From contig JBKJPX010000014.1 of NCBI GenBank assembly GCA_046594215.1, positions 1 to 64,000 on the forward strand: a stretch of DNA of 64,000 nucleotides, in the 5' to 3' direction. The position numbers and the translations under genes are program-made. Positions 49,959-62,768 of this stretch are shown here, one piece after another. The notes under the pieces were generated by a model. That model saw only the letters and a list, made by a program, of their open reading frames with translations, was not told the DNA's origin and searched no databases. This DNA comes from Panacagrimonas sp046594215 (GTDB lineage Bacteria; Pseudomonadota; Gammaproteobacteria; Nevskiales; Nevskiaceae). Position 1 is the first letter of the stretch; each line of letters opens with the position of its first letter.

Positions 49959-50627
49959 GTGCGCAAGAACCCTGTCCAGCAGCGCTCGCAGCAGATGGTG
50001 GACGCGCTGATCGAGGCGGCCGGCGAGGTCATCGCCGAGCGCGGGCTCGAGCACTTCACGACGGTGCAGGTCGCGGAGCGTGCGAAGGTCAGCGTGGGAT
50101 CGCTCTACCAGTACTTCGCGAACAAGGACGCCCTGCTCGTCGCCCTGCTCGACCGCCTGAACCGCGAGATGGGCGACATGGTGAATCGCATCGCCCCGAC
50201 CTTGCTGCACGCCGATCCGCCGACGATGGTGGGCGGTCTGCTGCACGCGGCCTTCGATTTCCTCGGCGGCCGCGAAGGCCTGTACATGGAACTGCTGCGC
50301 AACTGGTACCGGCTCGACATCCAGCGCAGTCTGCACCGCTTCGAACAGCAGATGCTCGAGATCACGCGCGCCTATGCGCTCACGCACGTGGCCGACCTGC
50401 GCATGGACCACGGACCCGCCAAGGGCTTCGTCGTGATCAACAGCGTCGTCTTCACCCTGCTGCGCTACCTGAGCCTGCCCAACCCGCCGCTGTTTGATCG
50501 CGACCGACTCATCGAGGAACTCACGACGATGGTGGCGGGTTACCTGTCGGCCCCACCGGCTCCCCCGAAACGGGCGCGCAAGCTGACGACGAAGAAACGA
50601 GCGGCCGCCTCAACCCGCCGAAAGTGA
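49959..50627 (+). CDS. TetR-family transcriptional regulator
   Basis: A 222-residue TetR regulator. Residues 5-60 hold the helix-turn-helix (TVQVAERAKVSVGSLYQYFANKDALL, given here as the first 10 and last residues of the recognition region). The rest is the helical ligand domain, ending in a Lys/Arg-rich tail. The frame can start at TTG 49917, but GTG at 49959 gives the family start HVRKNPVQQRS and leaves the inverted repeat at 49919-49934 outside the gene. It diverges from DUF2236 and overlaps the end of the convergent acyl-CoA synthetase gene by 18 bp. Confidence 0.88.
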   Translation: MRKNPVQQRSQQMVDALIEAAGEVIAERGLEHFTTVQVAERAKVSVGSLYQYFANKDALLVALLDRLNREMGDMVNRIAPTLLHADPPTMVGGLLHAAFDFLGGREGLYMELLRNWYRLDIQRSLHRFEQQMLEITRAYALTHVADLRMDHGPAKGFVVINSVVFTLLRYLSLPNPPLFDRDRLIEELTTMVAGYLSAPPAPPKRARKLTTKKRAAASTRRK

Positions 50628-52217
50628 TTCGCGCCAGGCCGTACGCACCTGCGCGCGCTGCACCTTGCCGGAGGCGGTGCGGGGCAGCAGCGTCGTGAAA
50701 CGGATGCTGCGCGGGCACTTGAAGCCGGCAAGTCCTTCGCGAGCGAAGGCCCGCAGCGCGTCGGCCTCGACCTGCTGGCCCGGACGCAATTCCACCATCG
50801 CGTGCACCGCCTCGCCCCACTGCGGATCGGGCAGCCCGATCACCGCGGCCTCGAGCACCGCCGGGTGCTGGCGCAGGCGCTCTTCGATCTCGACGGGGTA
50901 TACGTTCTCGCCGCCGCTAATGATCATGTCCTTGATGCGGTCGGTGAGGTACAGGAACCCGTCGGCATCGATGCGACCGCCGTCGCCGGTGCGATACCAG
51001 CCGTCGACGAGCGCCTCGTCGGTGGCCTTGGGCAGGTTCCAGTAGCCGAGCATCGCGGTGGGCGTGCGCACCCAGATCTCGCCGGGTTCGCCCACGTTGA
51101 GCAAGCGTCCCCCGGCGTCGCGGATCTGCACCGCCATGCCGGCCAGCGGACGTCCCACCGACTTGAGCACCTGCGGCCGCGACAGGTCGTGATCCGAGTT
51201 CGGAAGGTAGGTGCAGGTGCCCGTGACCTCGGTCATGCCGAAGGCCTGGCCGAACTCGCAGCCGAAGGTCTCCATCGCCTCGCACAGCAGCGACTCGCCG
51301 ATGGCGGACGCGCCGTACGCGATCTGCTCCATGCGCGGCGCCGGACGGCCGCCCGCGCGGATGGCATCAACGAGCGCGCGGATCACGGTCGGGACGATGA
51401 AGCTGCGCCCGGGCTTGTACTTCTCGATCACGGGCAGCAGGTTCGCGGGAGAAGGATCGGCGGTGAGCACCATCGTCGACAGGCGCACGAGGCCGATCAG
51501 CATCCAGCTGGTGCCCGCGATATGGAAATTGGGCATCGCCGACAGGTGCGTGGTGCCCTCCTCCCAACCGGCGTAGGAGCCGTCGGTCATCTCGCAGTGA
51601 CGCGCAAAGGTCAGGCAGCCGTGCGTGAGCTGCACGCCCTTGGGCTTGCCTGTCGTGCCGCTCGTGTACATCTGCAGCGCAACCTGGTCGAGATCGTGCG
51701 GACACTCGCTGGGCGGCGCCTCGCCGCTCATGAGTCGGCGCAGGTCCGTGGGCGCGGACGGATCATCCGTGGCCAGGATCCTGGGCGGCGAGGGCAGCGA
51801 CTCGCAGGCCTTGCGGGTCACCGGCATCAGGTCGGCGTCGGCGATCAACAGCGTCGCGCCCGAGTCCTGCAGCTGGTAGGCGATCTCGGGCGCGGTGAGC
51901 CGCCAGTTCAGCGTCACGATGACGCAGCGTGCGCGCAGCGCGCCGAACAACATCGGCATGTACAGCTCGTTGTTGCGGCCCAGGTAGGCCACGCGGGCGC
52001 CGTCGACCAGGCTGCGCGCGCGCAGCGCGGCACAGAACGCGCGCGTCATGCGCTCGAGCTCGCGGTACGTCATGCGTCGCTCGGCGTCGGCGAAAATGAT
52101 CGCGGTTCGATCCGGACACTTCGCCAGTCCGCGCGCGGGAATGTCGCCGACCCACGGCAGGGGCACACCCTGCGGCAGCGGCTTGCCCTCCAGGTGCGCG
52201 CGCTGGGGCTCGTTCAT
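50610..52217 (-). CDS. Long-chain/aryl acyl-CoA synthetase
   Basis: A 535-residue AMP-forming acyl-CoA ligase. The phosphate loop MYTSGTTGKPKG covers residues 183-194. Later come QAFGMTEVTG, DGWYRTGDGG, DRIKDMIISGGENVYP and the C-terminal catalytic Lys in LPRTASGKVQR. It activates a fatty or aromatic acid with ATP and CoA. AGGAGC precedes the ATG at 52215-52217. It converges on the TetR gene with an 18-bp overlap and is unlikely to be cotranscribed with the VWA gene 165 bp upstream. Confidence 0.92.
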   Translation of the reverse strand: MNEPQRAHLEGKPLPQGVPLPWVGDIPARGLAKCPDRTAIIFADAERRMTYRELERMTRAFCAALRARSLVDGARVAYLGRNNELYMPMLFGALRARCVIVTLNWRLTAPEIAYQLQDSGATLLIADADLMPVTRKACESLPSPPRILATDDPSAPTDLRRLMSGEAPPSECPHDLDQVALQMYTSGTTGKPKGVQLTHGCLTFARHCEMTDGSYAGWEEGTTHLSAMPNFHIAGTSWMLIGLVRLSTMVLTADPSPANLLPVIEKYKPGRSFIVPTVIRALVDAIRAGGRPAPRMEQIAYGASAIGESLLCEAMETFGCEFGQAFGMTEVTGTCTYLPNSDHDLSRPQVLKSVGRPLAGMAVQIRDAGGRLLNVGEPGEIWVRTPTAMLGYWNLPKATDEALVDGWYRTGDGGRIDADGFLYLTDRIKDMIISGGENVYPVEIEERLRQHPAVLEAAVIGLPDPQWGEAVHAMVELRPGQQVEADALRAFAREGLAGFKCPRSIRFTTLLPRTASGKVQRAQVRTAWRESLSAG

Positions 52218-52382
52218 TTGTTGTGCTCCTCCTCGACGTCGAAACTTCGCTGACCCGATCGTGCCGTGCAAGCCCCGTCAGGGTGAAGCCGGAAACTCTT
52301 TGGAGCGGTCTGCGCAGATCAGCGCTTCAGCACAAGGGCCCGCCCTGGACGCCGAGGCCGACGCCCAGGCCGACGAACGGCC

Positions 52383-53585
52383 TCAAGCCATCGCCATCGA
52401 CGATCCCGCGTGGCCCAGGCGTCGCATCGCGTGGTCCAGGCCTTCGAGCGTCATCGGGAACATGCGGTCCGCGCCGACGAGTTCCTGCACGATGCGCACC
52501 GACGGCGAGTACTCCCAGCGCTGCTCGTTGTCGGGGTTGAGCCAGATCGTGCGCGGGAAGACGTTCAGCAGGCGCCTCATCCACACCGCGCCGGACTCCT
52601 CGTTCCAGTGCTCGATGCTTCCGCCGGGCTGCACGATCTCGTAGGGACTCATCGAGGCGTCGCCCACGAAGATGACCTTGTAGTCCGGCGTGTACTTGTG
52701 CAGCACGTCGAACAGCGGGATACGTTCGTTGTTTCGGCGCAGGTTGTCCTTCCACACGCTCTCGTAGAGGAAGTTGTGGAAGTAGAAGTATTCGAGATGC
52801 TTGAACTCGGTCTTGGCCGCGCTGAACAGTTCCTCGCAGACCTTCACATGCGGATCCATCGAGCCGCCGACGTCCAGGAACAGCAGGACCTTCACCGTGT
52901 TGCGCCGCTCGGCGACCATCTTGATGTCCAGCCAGCCCGCGTTGCGCGCCGTGCTGCTGATGGTGTCATCGATGTCGAGTTCGTCCTGCGCGCCTTCGCG
53001 TGCGAACTTGCGCAGCCGGCGCAGTGCGATCTTGATGTTGCGCGTGCCCAGCTCGATGTTGTCGTCGAGATTGCGGAACTCGCGCTTCTCCCAGATTTTC
53101 ACGGCCTTCTTGTTGCCCCCGGCGCCGCCGATGCGCACCCCTTCCGGGTTGTAGCCGCCGTTGCCGAAGGGCGAGGTGCCGCCGGTGCCGATCCACTTGT
53201 TGCCGCCCTGGTGACGCTCCTTCTGTTCCTCGAGCCGCTTCTTCAGCGTTTCCATCAACTGATCGAGTCCACCGAGCGCCTTGATCTTCTCCTTCTCCTC
53301 CTCGGTGAGCAGCTTGTCCGCCTGCTTGCGCAGCCACTCCTCGGGGATGGATCCGAACAGCTCGCCGGTGACGGCCTCGATGCCCTTGAAATAAGCCGCG
53401 AAGGCCCGATCGAAGCGGTCGTACTGGGATTCGTCCTTGACCAGCGTGACGCGGGCCAGGTGATAGAAGTCGTCGAGCGAGAACACGGCGACGTGCTTGC
53501 TCAGGGCCTCGAGCAGCATCAGGAATTCGGACAGCGAGGTCTTGACCCCCGCTTCGCGGACCGTGAGAAAGAAGGTGAAGAGCAT
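52383..53585 (-). CDS. VWA-domain (CoxE-like) protein
   Basis: A 400-residue cytoplasmic protein. The N-terminal half has SLSEFLMLLEALSKHV and a charged helical region (EEEKEKIKALGGL). The C-terminal half is a von Willebrand A domain with FLDVGGSMDPHV, then VIFVGDASMSPYE. The metal-site motif reads D-x-G-x-S instead of D-x-S-x-S. CoxE-type VWA proteins usually work with a MoxR AAA+ ATPase encoded next door to insert metals or remodel complexes. No MoxR gene lies on either side here, so the partner is elsewhere. ATG at 53583-53585 fits the family N-terminus. Confidence 0.88.
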   Translation of the reverse strand: MLFTFFLTVREAGVKTSLSEFLMLLEALSKHVAVFSLDDFYHLARVTLVKDESQYDRFDRAFAAYFKGIEAVTGELFGSIPEEWLRKQADKLLTEEEKEKIKALGGLDQLMETLKKRLEEQKERHQGGNKWIGTGGTSPFGNGGYNPEGVRIGGAGGNKKAVKIWEKREFRNLDDNIELGTRNIKIALRRLRKFAREGAQDELDIDDTISSTARNAGWLDIKMVAERRNTVKVLLFLDVGGSMDPHVKVCEELFSAAKTEFKHLEYFYFHNFLYESVWKDNLRRNNERIPLFDVLHKYTPDYKVIFVGDASMSPYEIVQPGGSIEHWNEESGAVWMRRLLNVFPRTIWLNPDNEQRWEYSPSVRIVQELVGADRMFPMTLEGLDHAMRRLGHAGSSMAMA

Positions 53586-53641
53586 GGGAGAACTCCGGAA
53601 CTTGCTGCATTCTACGACCGTCCGCCGGCTGCGCCCGGCCC

Positions 53642-54286
53642 TTGAGCCGGGTTCCCGTGATCGAACGTGACGTCATTGCAGCGGCCGAGCGTCGCCTCGC
53701 CCGCCAGTGCCCGCACATGCGACGCCTGATCCGGTCGCACGGCCCCTGTCCCATCGGGGCATCCCGGCGCGACCCGTTCCAGGTGCTGTGCAGCTCGATC
53801 ATCAGCCAGCAGCTTTCGACCAAGGCGGCGGACACCATCCAGAGACGCGTGCACGCGCTGGTCGGTGCGAAGAAGCGCATGACGCCCACCCAACTGCTGG
53901 CGGTGACGCCCGAGGCCCTGCGCGCCTGCGGCCTGTCCAACGCAAAGGCCAAATGGCTGCAGGCGCTGGCGAAGCAGGTCGAATCTGGAGAACTGGACTT
54001 CCGCAAGCTCGGAAAGATGGACGACGCGACCGCGCTGGTGACGCTCGACGCGCTGCCCGGCGTGGGCCTGTGGACGGCCGAGATGTTCATCATGTTCGCG
54101 ATGGACCGGCTGGACGTCTTCTCGATGGGCGACGTGGGGCTGCGCAACGGCGTCAACCGGCTCTTTGGCAGCGGCGCGAAGCTCGACCAGCGCGCCACGC
54201 TCGAGATCGTGGAACGCTGGTCGCCGTACCGCTCGATCGCGAGCTGGTACCTGTGGCGTCACACCGAGAGCCCACCGCAGACGTGA
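53642..54286 (+). CDS. DNA-3-methyladenine glycosylase (AlkA/HhH-GPD)
   Basis: A 214-residue HhH-GPD glycosylase that removes alkylated bases. It has ILCSSIISQQLSTKAA-like DPFQVLCSSIISQQLS near 44-59, the helix-hairpin-helix LPGVGLWTAEM at 138-148 and the catalytic Asp D164 (VFSMGDVGL). It lacks the extra N-terminal domain of E. coli AlkA, as many short homologues do. Start codons TTG at 53642 and GTG at 53657 are both possible. The stop overlaps the next gene's GTG by 4 bp. Confidence 0.9.
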   Translation: MSRVPVIERDVIAAAERRLARQCPHMRRLIRSHGPCPIGASRRDPFQVLCSSIISQQLSTKAADTIQRRVHALVGAKKRMTPTQLLAVTPEALRACGLSNAKAKWLQALAKQVESGELDFRKLGKMDDATALVTLDALPGVGLWTAEMFIMFAMDRLDVFSMGDVGLRNGVNRLFGSGAKLDQRATLEIVERWSPYRSIASWYLWRHTESPPQT

Positions 54287-55248
54287 AACCGACGCTGCCA
54301 CCAGGCGCGCCGCGTACGCGCGAGGGACGCTTCCGAAACAATTTTCACAACGAGTCGCACGACGGTCCGTCGCTGCTCAAGTTCCTGCGCGACATGCGCC
54401 GGCGGGGGTGGACGCGGCCGAAGTTTCCGAAGGCGCAGAACGATCCCGCGTGGCTCGCGGCCAACCGCACGCAGACCACGTTCACGTGGATCGGTCACGC
54501 GAGCTTCCTCGTGCAGCTCGGCGGCGTGAACATCCTGACCGACCCGGCGCTGTCGAAGCGCACCTCGCCCGTGCAGTGGGCGGGCCCGGGTCGCCTCGCG
54601 CCGCTGGGCCTGAGATTCGAGGAGTTGCCGAAGATCGATGTCGTACTGATCTCCCACAATCACTACGACCACCTCGACGATCCGACCGTGCGGTGGCTCG
54701 CCAAGCGCGACGCACCGGCCTTCTTGGTGCCGCTGGGCCTACGCGACTGGTTCGCTAAGCGCCGCATCGACGCGGTCACGGAACTCGACTGGTGGCAATC
54801 GGCCGAGGTACGCGGCCTGAATGTCCACGCCGTACCGGCTCAGCATTTTTCCGGGCGGGGCGCGGGGGATCGCAACCGCACGCTGTGGTGCGGCTTCGTC
54901 TACGAGAAGGACGGGAAGCGTCACTACTTCGCCGGCGACACCGGTTACGGACCGGACTTCGCCGACATCGGCGCGCGCTTCGCGCCCATTGACGTGTCGA
55001 TGATCCCGATCGGCGCCTACGATCCGCGCGCCTTCATGCAACCGGTGCACGTCGACCCCGACGAGGCCGTGTGCATCCACCGCGATGTCGGCAGCCGCCT
55101 GAGCCTGGCGATGCACTGGGGCACGTTCCGGCTCACGCTGGAGCCGATGGACGAGCCGCCGGTTCGACTGAGTTCCGCATTGGTGTCGGCCGGGATCGCG
55201 GCGGACCGGTTCGCGGTGATGGCGCACGGAGAGACGCGAAAAGTCTAG
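54283..55248 (+). CDS. Metallo-beta-lactamase-fold hydrolase (NAPE-PLD/RomA-like)
   Basis: A 321-residue zinc hydrolase. The HxHxDH motif is H125, H127, D129 and H130 (SHNHYDH). Further ligands come from AQHFSGRG, FAGDTGY and a late MHWGTF. The layout FTWIGHASFLVQLGGVNILTDP at the start is that of the NAPE-phospholipase D and RomA group, whose substrates in bacteria are mostly unknown. It has no signal peptide. The GTG start overlaps the AlkA stop (GTGA), so translation is coupled to a DNA repair enzyme, though a functional link is not evident. Confidence 0.9.
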   Translation: MKPTLPPGAPRTREGRFRNNFHNESHDGPSLLKFLRDMRRRGWTRPKFPKAQNDPAWLAANRTQTTFTWIGHASFLVQLGGVNILTDPALSKRTSPVQWAGPGRLAPLGLRFEELPKIDVVLISHNHYDHLDDPTVRWLAKRDAPAFLVPLGLRDWFAKRRIDAVTELDWWQSAEVRGLNVHAVPAQHFSGRGAGDRNRTLWCGFVYEKDGKRHYFAGDTGYGPDFADIGARFAPIDVSMIPIGAYDPRAFMQPVHVDPDEAVCIHRDVGSRLSLAMHWGTFRLTLEPMDEPPVRLSSALVSAGIAADRFAVMAHGETRKV

Positions 55249-55300
55249 GCCGCGGGGGCGGTTTCTTCCCGCTGCAATCTGCGGCGCCAATACTCCGGCG

Positions 55301-57523
55301 ATGCCTGCCGCAACACTCGATCAACGACTGGCCTCGTTTCCCGCCGCCGACCTCGCGCTGCGGCGCCCGGTGCGCCTGCGCTGGAACGCGCACGCCGTCC
55401 CCTACATCGAGGCGCAGACCGACGAGGACGCGGCCTACGTGCTGGGGCTCGTCCACGTGCACCTGCGCTGCGCGCAGATGCACCTGCTCAAGCGGTTGGC
55501 GCAGGGTCGCGTGTCGGAAATGTTCGGCCCCTTCGCGGTCGGGCTCGACCACGCGCTGCGGTTGGTCGACCTTCCAGGCGCCGCGGCGCGATGCGAAGCC
55601 GCGTTGTCGCGCGAGTCGCGCGCCTGGCTCGAGCCCTTCGTACGCGGACTCAACGATGCACAGGCGCAGCTGCGCGTGCTGCCTCCCGAATTCCGCTGGC
55701 TCGGGCTGCGTGCCGAGCCCTGGTCCGTGACCGACATCCTCACGCTCGGTCGCCTCGCCGGGGCCGACGTGAACTGGACGCACCAGCTCGCGCTGCTGAC
55801 GGTTCGCCATCGGCCCGATTTCCGCACGCTGTGGCAGCGGCTTCGTGTGGCCGGCGGTACCGCGGGCGCAGGGCCGTTCGTGAAAATGCTCGCGCAGGTC
55901 GCGCGCGCAGGCAGCAACAGCGTGGCGATCGCCGCGAGTCGCTCCGCGCACGGTGCGCCGCTGATGGCCAACGATCCGCACCTGGGCCAGCACCTGCCGA
56001 ACTTCTGGATGCTCGTCGGACTGCGCTGCCCGACCTACCAGATGGTGGGCCTGATGCCGCCTGGCCTGCCTTTCGTGGGCGTCGGCGCCGGGCCGTGGTT
56101 CGCCTGGGGCGGAACCAATATGCGCGCGGCTTCGAGCGATCTGGTCGACGTGTCCTCGCTGCCAGCGTCGGAGATCGAAGAAAGCGAGACCGTGATCAAG
56201 GTGCGCGGTCTGGGCACGCGCCGTCGGCGCATCCGGGCCACGCGCTTCGGTCCGATTCTCAACGACGCCAAGCTGCTCAAGGTCAGCGGCGCGCCAGTCG
56301 CGCTGCGCTGGATGGGGGCGGAGGCGTCGGACGAGATCGGCGCCTTCCTCGGCGCGGCGCGCGCCACGACGCCGCAGGAATTCCGCGCGGCGTTCACGGG
56401 CTTCGGCGTTTGCGCGCAGAACATCCTGTTCGCCTCGCGAGACGGCCACATCGGCCACGTCTACGCAGCCCACCTGCCGCGACGCGGACGACTTCCCGAG
56501 GACTCACCCATCCTCGACCCCGCCCAGGCCGACGCGGCGTGGCGTGAGCGCTGGGACGCCGCGAGCCTGCCGATGACCCTGGATCCCGACTGCGGCTACC
56601 GCGTGTCGGCCAATGATCGCCCGCAGTTCACGGACTTCCCGCTCGGCTTCTTCTTCAGCGAAGGCGATCGCGCCGCGCGCCTGGCGCAACTGGCTGCGCG
56701 CGCGAACCTGGACCTCGTGCAGCTCGCCGACCTGCAGAACGACACGCGCGTGCCGGGCGCCGCGCGGCTCGCCGGCGCGCTTGCCCAGCGGCTGGCGGAG
56801 TGCGGCATCGAAACCCCGCTCGTCGAAGCGCTGCGCGCCTGGGACGGCGACTACGCCGCCGACGCCGCAACGCCCGTGGGCTTCGAGTCATTGCTGCACG
56901 CCATCGCGACCCGCCTGGAACCACAGCACGCCGCGCAGGCGGGCCTGGGCCTCGACGACGAATGGGGCCGCCACACGCGCCTGCTGCTGTCGGACCTGGA
57001 TGCGCTCGACGCGCCCGCGCGTCGACGTGTCCTTCAGCAGTCTGCAGCCGCGGCACAGCGCGCGCAGGCGCGCCACGGGACCTGGGGCGACATGCATCGC
57101 CTGCGAATCGGGCACGTGCTGAGCCTGGTGCCCTGGCTCGGGCGCCGGCTGGTGGTCGCGGAATGGGGTGCAGGCGGGACGCGCGAGTCGCCGATGAAGA
57201 ACGCCCACGGCCTGGTGCGCGGACGCCACGCGGTGCAGTACGGCGCGCAGGCGCGGCACCTATCGGATCTTTCGGATCCGGACGCCAACCATTTCGTGCT
57301 GCTGGGCGGCAACGACGGCTGGATCGGCAGCGCGCAATACGCCGACCAGATCCCACTGTGGCGCGAGCGTCGCTACCTGCGTATGCCGCTGACCGTGGCC
57401 GCCGTCGAGCAGGCGTTTCCCAGCGCCATTGAACTGCTGCCGGCGTCGCTGACGCAGGCCGGCGCGCGGCCTTCGCGGCGGGACCCGACCGCCCCGACTA
57501 CTTCACCATCGCCCGCAGGCTGA
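55301..57523 (+). CDS. Penicillin acylase-family Ntn hydrolase
   Basis: A 740-residue homologue of penicillin G acylase and acyl-homoserine-lactone acylases. These are made as one chain that cuts itself before a nucleophilic Ser. The cut site is G204-S205 (ARAGSNSVAIA), followed by the expected GAPLMANDPHLG and later GWIGSAQYADQ. The alpha part is about 200 residues and the beta part about 535. Classical members are exported, yet no signal peptide is seen at the ATG 55301, so this one may be cytoplasmic. The substrate is unknown. The 3' end overlaps the convergent secreted-protein gene by 26 bp. Confidence 0.88.
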   Translation: MPAATLDQRLASFPAADLALRRPVRLRWNAHAVPYIEAQTDEDAAYVLGLVHVHLRCAQMHLLKRLAQGRVSEMFGPFAVGLDHALRLVDLPGAAARCEAALSRESRAWLEPFVRGLNDAQAQLRVLPPEFRWLGLRAEPWSVTDILTLGRLAGADVNWTHQLALLTVRHRPDFRTLWQRLRVAGGTAGAGPFVKMLAQVARAGSNSVAIAASRSAHGAPLMANDPHLGQHLPNFWMLVGLRCPTYQMVGLMPPGLPFVGVGAGPWFAWGGTNMRAASSDLVDVSSLPASEIEESETVIKVRGLGTRRRRIRATRFGPILNDAKLLKVSGAPVALRWMGAEASDEIGAFLGAARATTPQEFRAAFTGFGVCAQNILFASRDGHIGHVYAAHLPRRGRLPEDSPILDPAQADAAWRERWDAASLPMTLDPDCGYRVSANDRPQFTDFPLGFFFSEGDRAARLAQLAARANLDLVQLADLQNDTRVPGAARLAGALAQRLAECGIETPLVEALRAWDGDYAADAATPVGFESLLHAIATRLEPQHAAQAGLGLDDEWGRHTRLLLSDLDALDAPARRRVLQQSAAAAQRAQARHGTWGDMHRLRIGHVLSLVPWLGRRLVVAEWGAGGTRESPMKNAHGLVRGRHAVQYGAQARHLSDLSDPDANHFVLLGGNDGWIGSAQYADQIPLWRERRYLRMPLTVAAVEQAFPSAIELLPASLTQAGARPSRRDPTAPTTSPSPAG

Positions 57524-57989
57524 CCCAGCCGTTCTCGCCCGGCTTGACCGGGCGTGCGGTCTTCCAGCGAACGTGCGTGATGTCGGACGCCGTGGCCGCC
57601 CGCGCGGTGCCGTCGATGCCGGGCACCCGCAGCGCGTCCAGCAGGCCGAAGCTGCGGCCCTGGTCGACCGAGACCTCGAGCTGCGCGCCGACCGTGCGGG
57701 CCGCGTAGGACTGGAAGACCAGATCCGAAGGCAGCGGGTTGGTGATCACGACCTGCATGGGCTTGGGCCCGGTATTGGAATAACCGACCTCGTAGATCAC
57801 CTCGCTGCCCGGGCGCACGTTGGCGGCCGGCACGCGCTCGACGCTGCGCTTGCCATCGGCGCCCACGACCCAGCGTTCCTGGAACACCTGGGTACGCAGC
57901 TTGATGAAGTCGGGGGACGCGGGAGCCTGCGGCGTCCACACGGCGAGCAGTGACGCGCACAGCATGAGGCGTGCTTTGGTTGAAAGCAT
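57498..57989 (-). CDS. Secreted DUF11-like protein
   Basis: A 163-residue exported protein with a short signal peptide (MLSTKARLMLCASLLAVW, cleaved near APA). The mature part is a single beta-sandwich with VRPGSEVIYEVGYSNTGPKP followed by VVITNPLPSDLVF, the pattern of DUF11 and similar conserved repeats in surface proteins. A single copy with no anchor suggests a soluble periplasmic or secreted protein. The role is unknown. It overlaps the acylase gene tail to tail. Confidence 0.78.
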   Translation of the reverse strand: MLSTKARLMLCASLLAVWTPQAPASPDFIKLRTQVFQERWVVGADGKRSVERVPAANVRPGSEVIYEVGYSNTGPKPMQVVITNPLPSDLVFQSYAARTVGAQLEVSVDQGRSFGLLDALRVPGIDGTARAATASDITHVRWKTARPVKPGENGWVSLRAMVK

Positions 57990-58190
57990 GGTGAGTCTCT
58001 CCTCCCGCTGTTCTACCCACCCGCCGGTTCCTCTACAGGGAACTTCGGCCCAGATCCGGGTGGGCTGGGGGGCGGAAGCTTATCCCGCTCCGCAGCCGGG
58101 GGGGAGCGGGCAAAACCCTACCCGGTTGGTCGGGGCGACGCTGACCCGGCCGCGCGATAATGGTGGCTGCCCCCCGATCTGGAGCTGTTC

Positions 58191-59375
<1,185 letters not shown>

Positions 59376-59519
59376 AGCAGAATTCAGCGCTCAGGGTGCG
59401 CGGGGCATTTTTGCACCGCGCAGCCCGCGTCGCTGCATGATTCAGCCCGCGTCCGCACGAGGGCAGGCCTATCGCGATGACAGGCCGTCGTTTCGACACC
59501 GCATGCACTGACCTACGTC

Positions 59520-59705
59520 GTGATCGATCCGATCGCCGTTGATCAGCGGCAGGTGAGCGCCACGTCGCACGATGCCGCAGGTCGACCGACTCACGGCGCC
59601 ATCGGCACCGGGGATGTTGACCCGCAGATCGCGATGAGCCGCGACGACGACTCGTATGCGAGTCTGCGTACGCGCCGCATGCTGGAGCGTTACTGGTCGG
59701 CGTGA
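59520..59705 (+). CDS. Doubtful small hypothetical protein
   Basis: A 61-residue frame from GTG 59520 to TGA at 59703-59705. The end reads SYASLRTRRMLERYWSA, which looks protein-like, and the amphipathic C-terminus could be a helix. There is no ribosome site in front and no known family. It ends 13 bp before the secA terminator. I include it as a possibility only. Confidence 0.3.
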   Translation: MIDPIAVDQRQVSATSHDAAGRPTHGAIGTGDVDPQIAMSRDDDSYASLRTRRMLERYWSA

Positions 59706-59717
59706 CGACGAAGCGTT

Positions 59718-59753
59718 AAAAAAAACCGCGGCGTGCAGCCGCGGCCCGTTTTT
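59718..59753 (-). terminator. Bidirectional intrinsic terminator after secA
   Basis: CCGCGGC at 59726-59732 pairs with GCCGCGG at 59738-59744 across a 5-base loop. On the minus strand the stem is followed by eight T (A-run at 59718-59725), a strong terminator for secA. On the plus strand it is followed by CCCGTTTTT, so it can also stop transcription from the thiolase side. Confidence 0.88.
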
Positions 59754-59811
59754 CTTCACGTGGCGACCGATCGCTCATGGGGCCGGTTGACGCCGCAGCA
59801 TGCGGCAGAGT

Positions 59812-62613
<2,802 letters not shown>

Positions 62614-62768
62614 GAGGACCTTGGGTTTCGGCTTGCGCCGGGGTACGAGCCAAAAATCGCCGCGTATTATGCCCTTCGTGGGTGCCGATCGCCGCCGTTC
62701 AAGGCTGCCGTGCTTCGACGGAGGGTCCTTCACCGGTCCCGGGACGGCTGCTCGGGCGCCGGCGAGGC

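Larger units (their letters stand above)
59376..59811. other. 436-bp region between the thiolase and secA ends
   Basis: This convergent gap holds a 7-bp hairpin after the thiolase (TGCGCGG at 59397-59403, CCGCGCA at 59416-59422, without a T-run), one doubtful small reading frame at 59520-59705, and the terminator at 59718-59753. Nothing else is seen. Confidence 0.5.
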
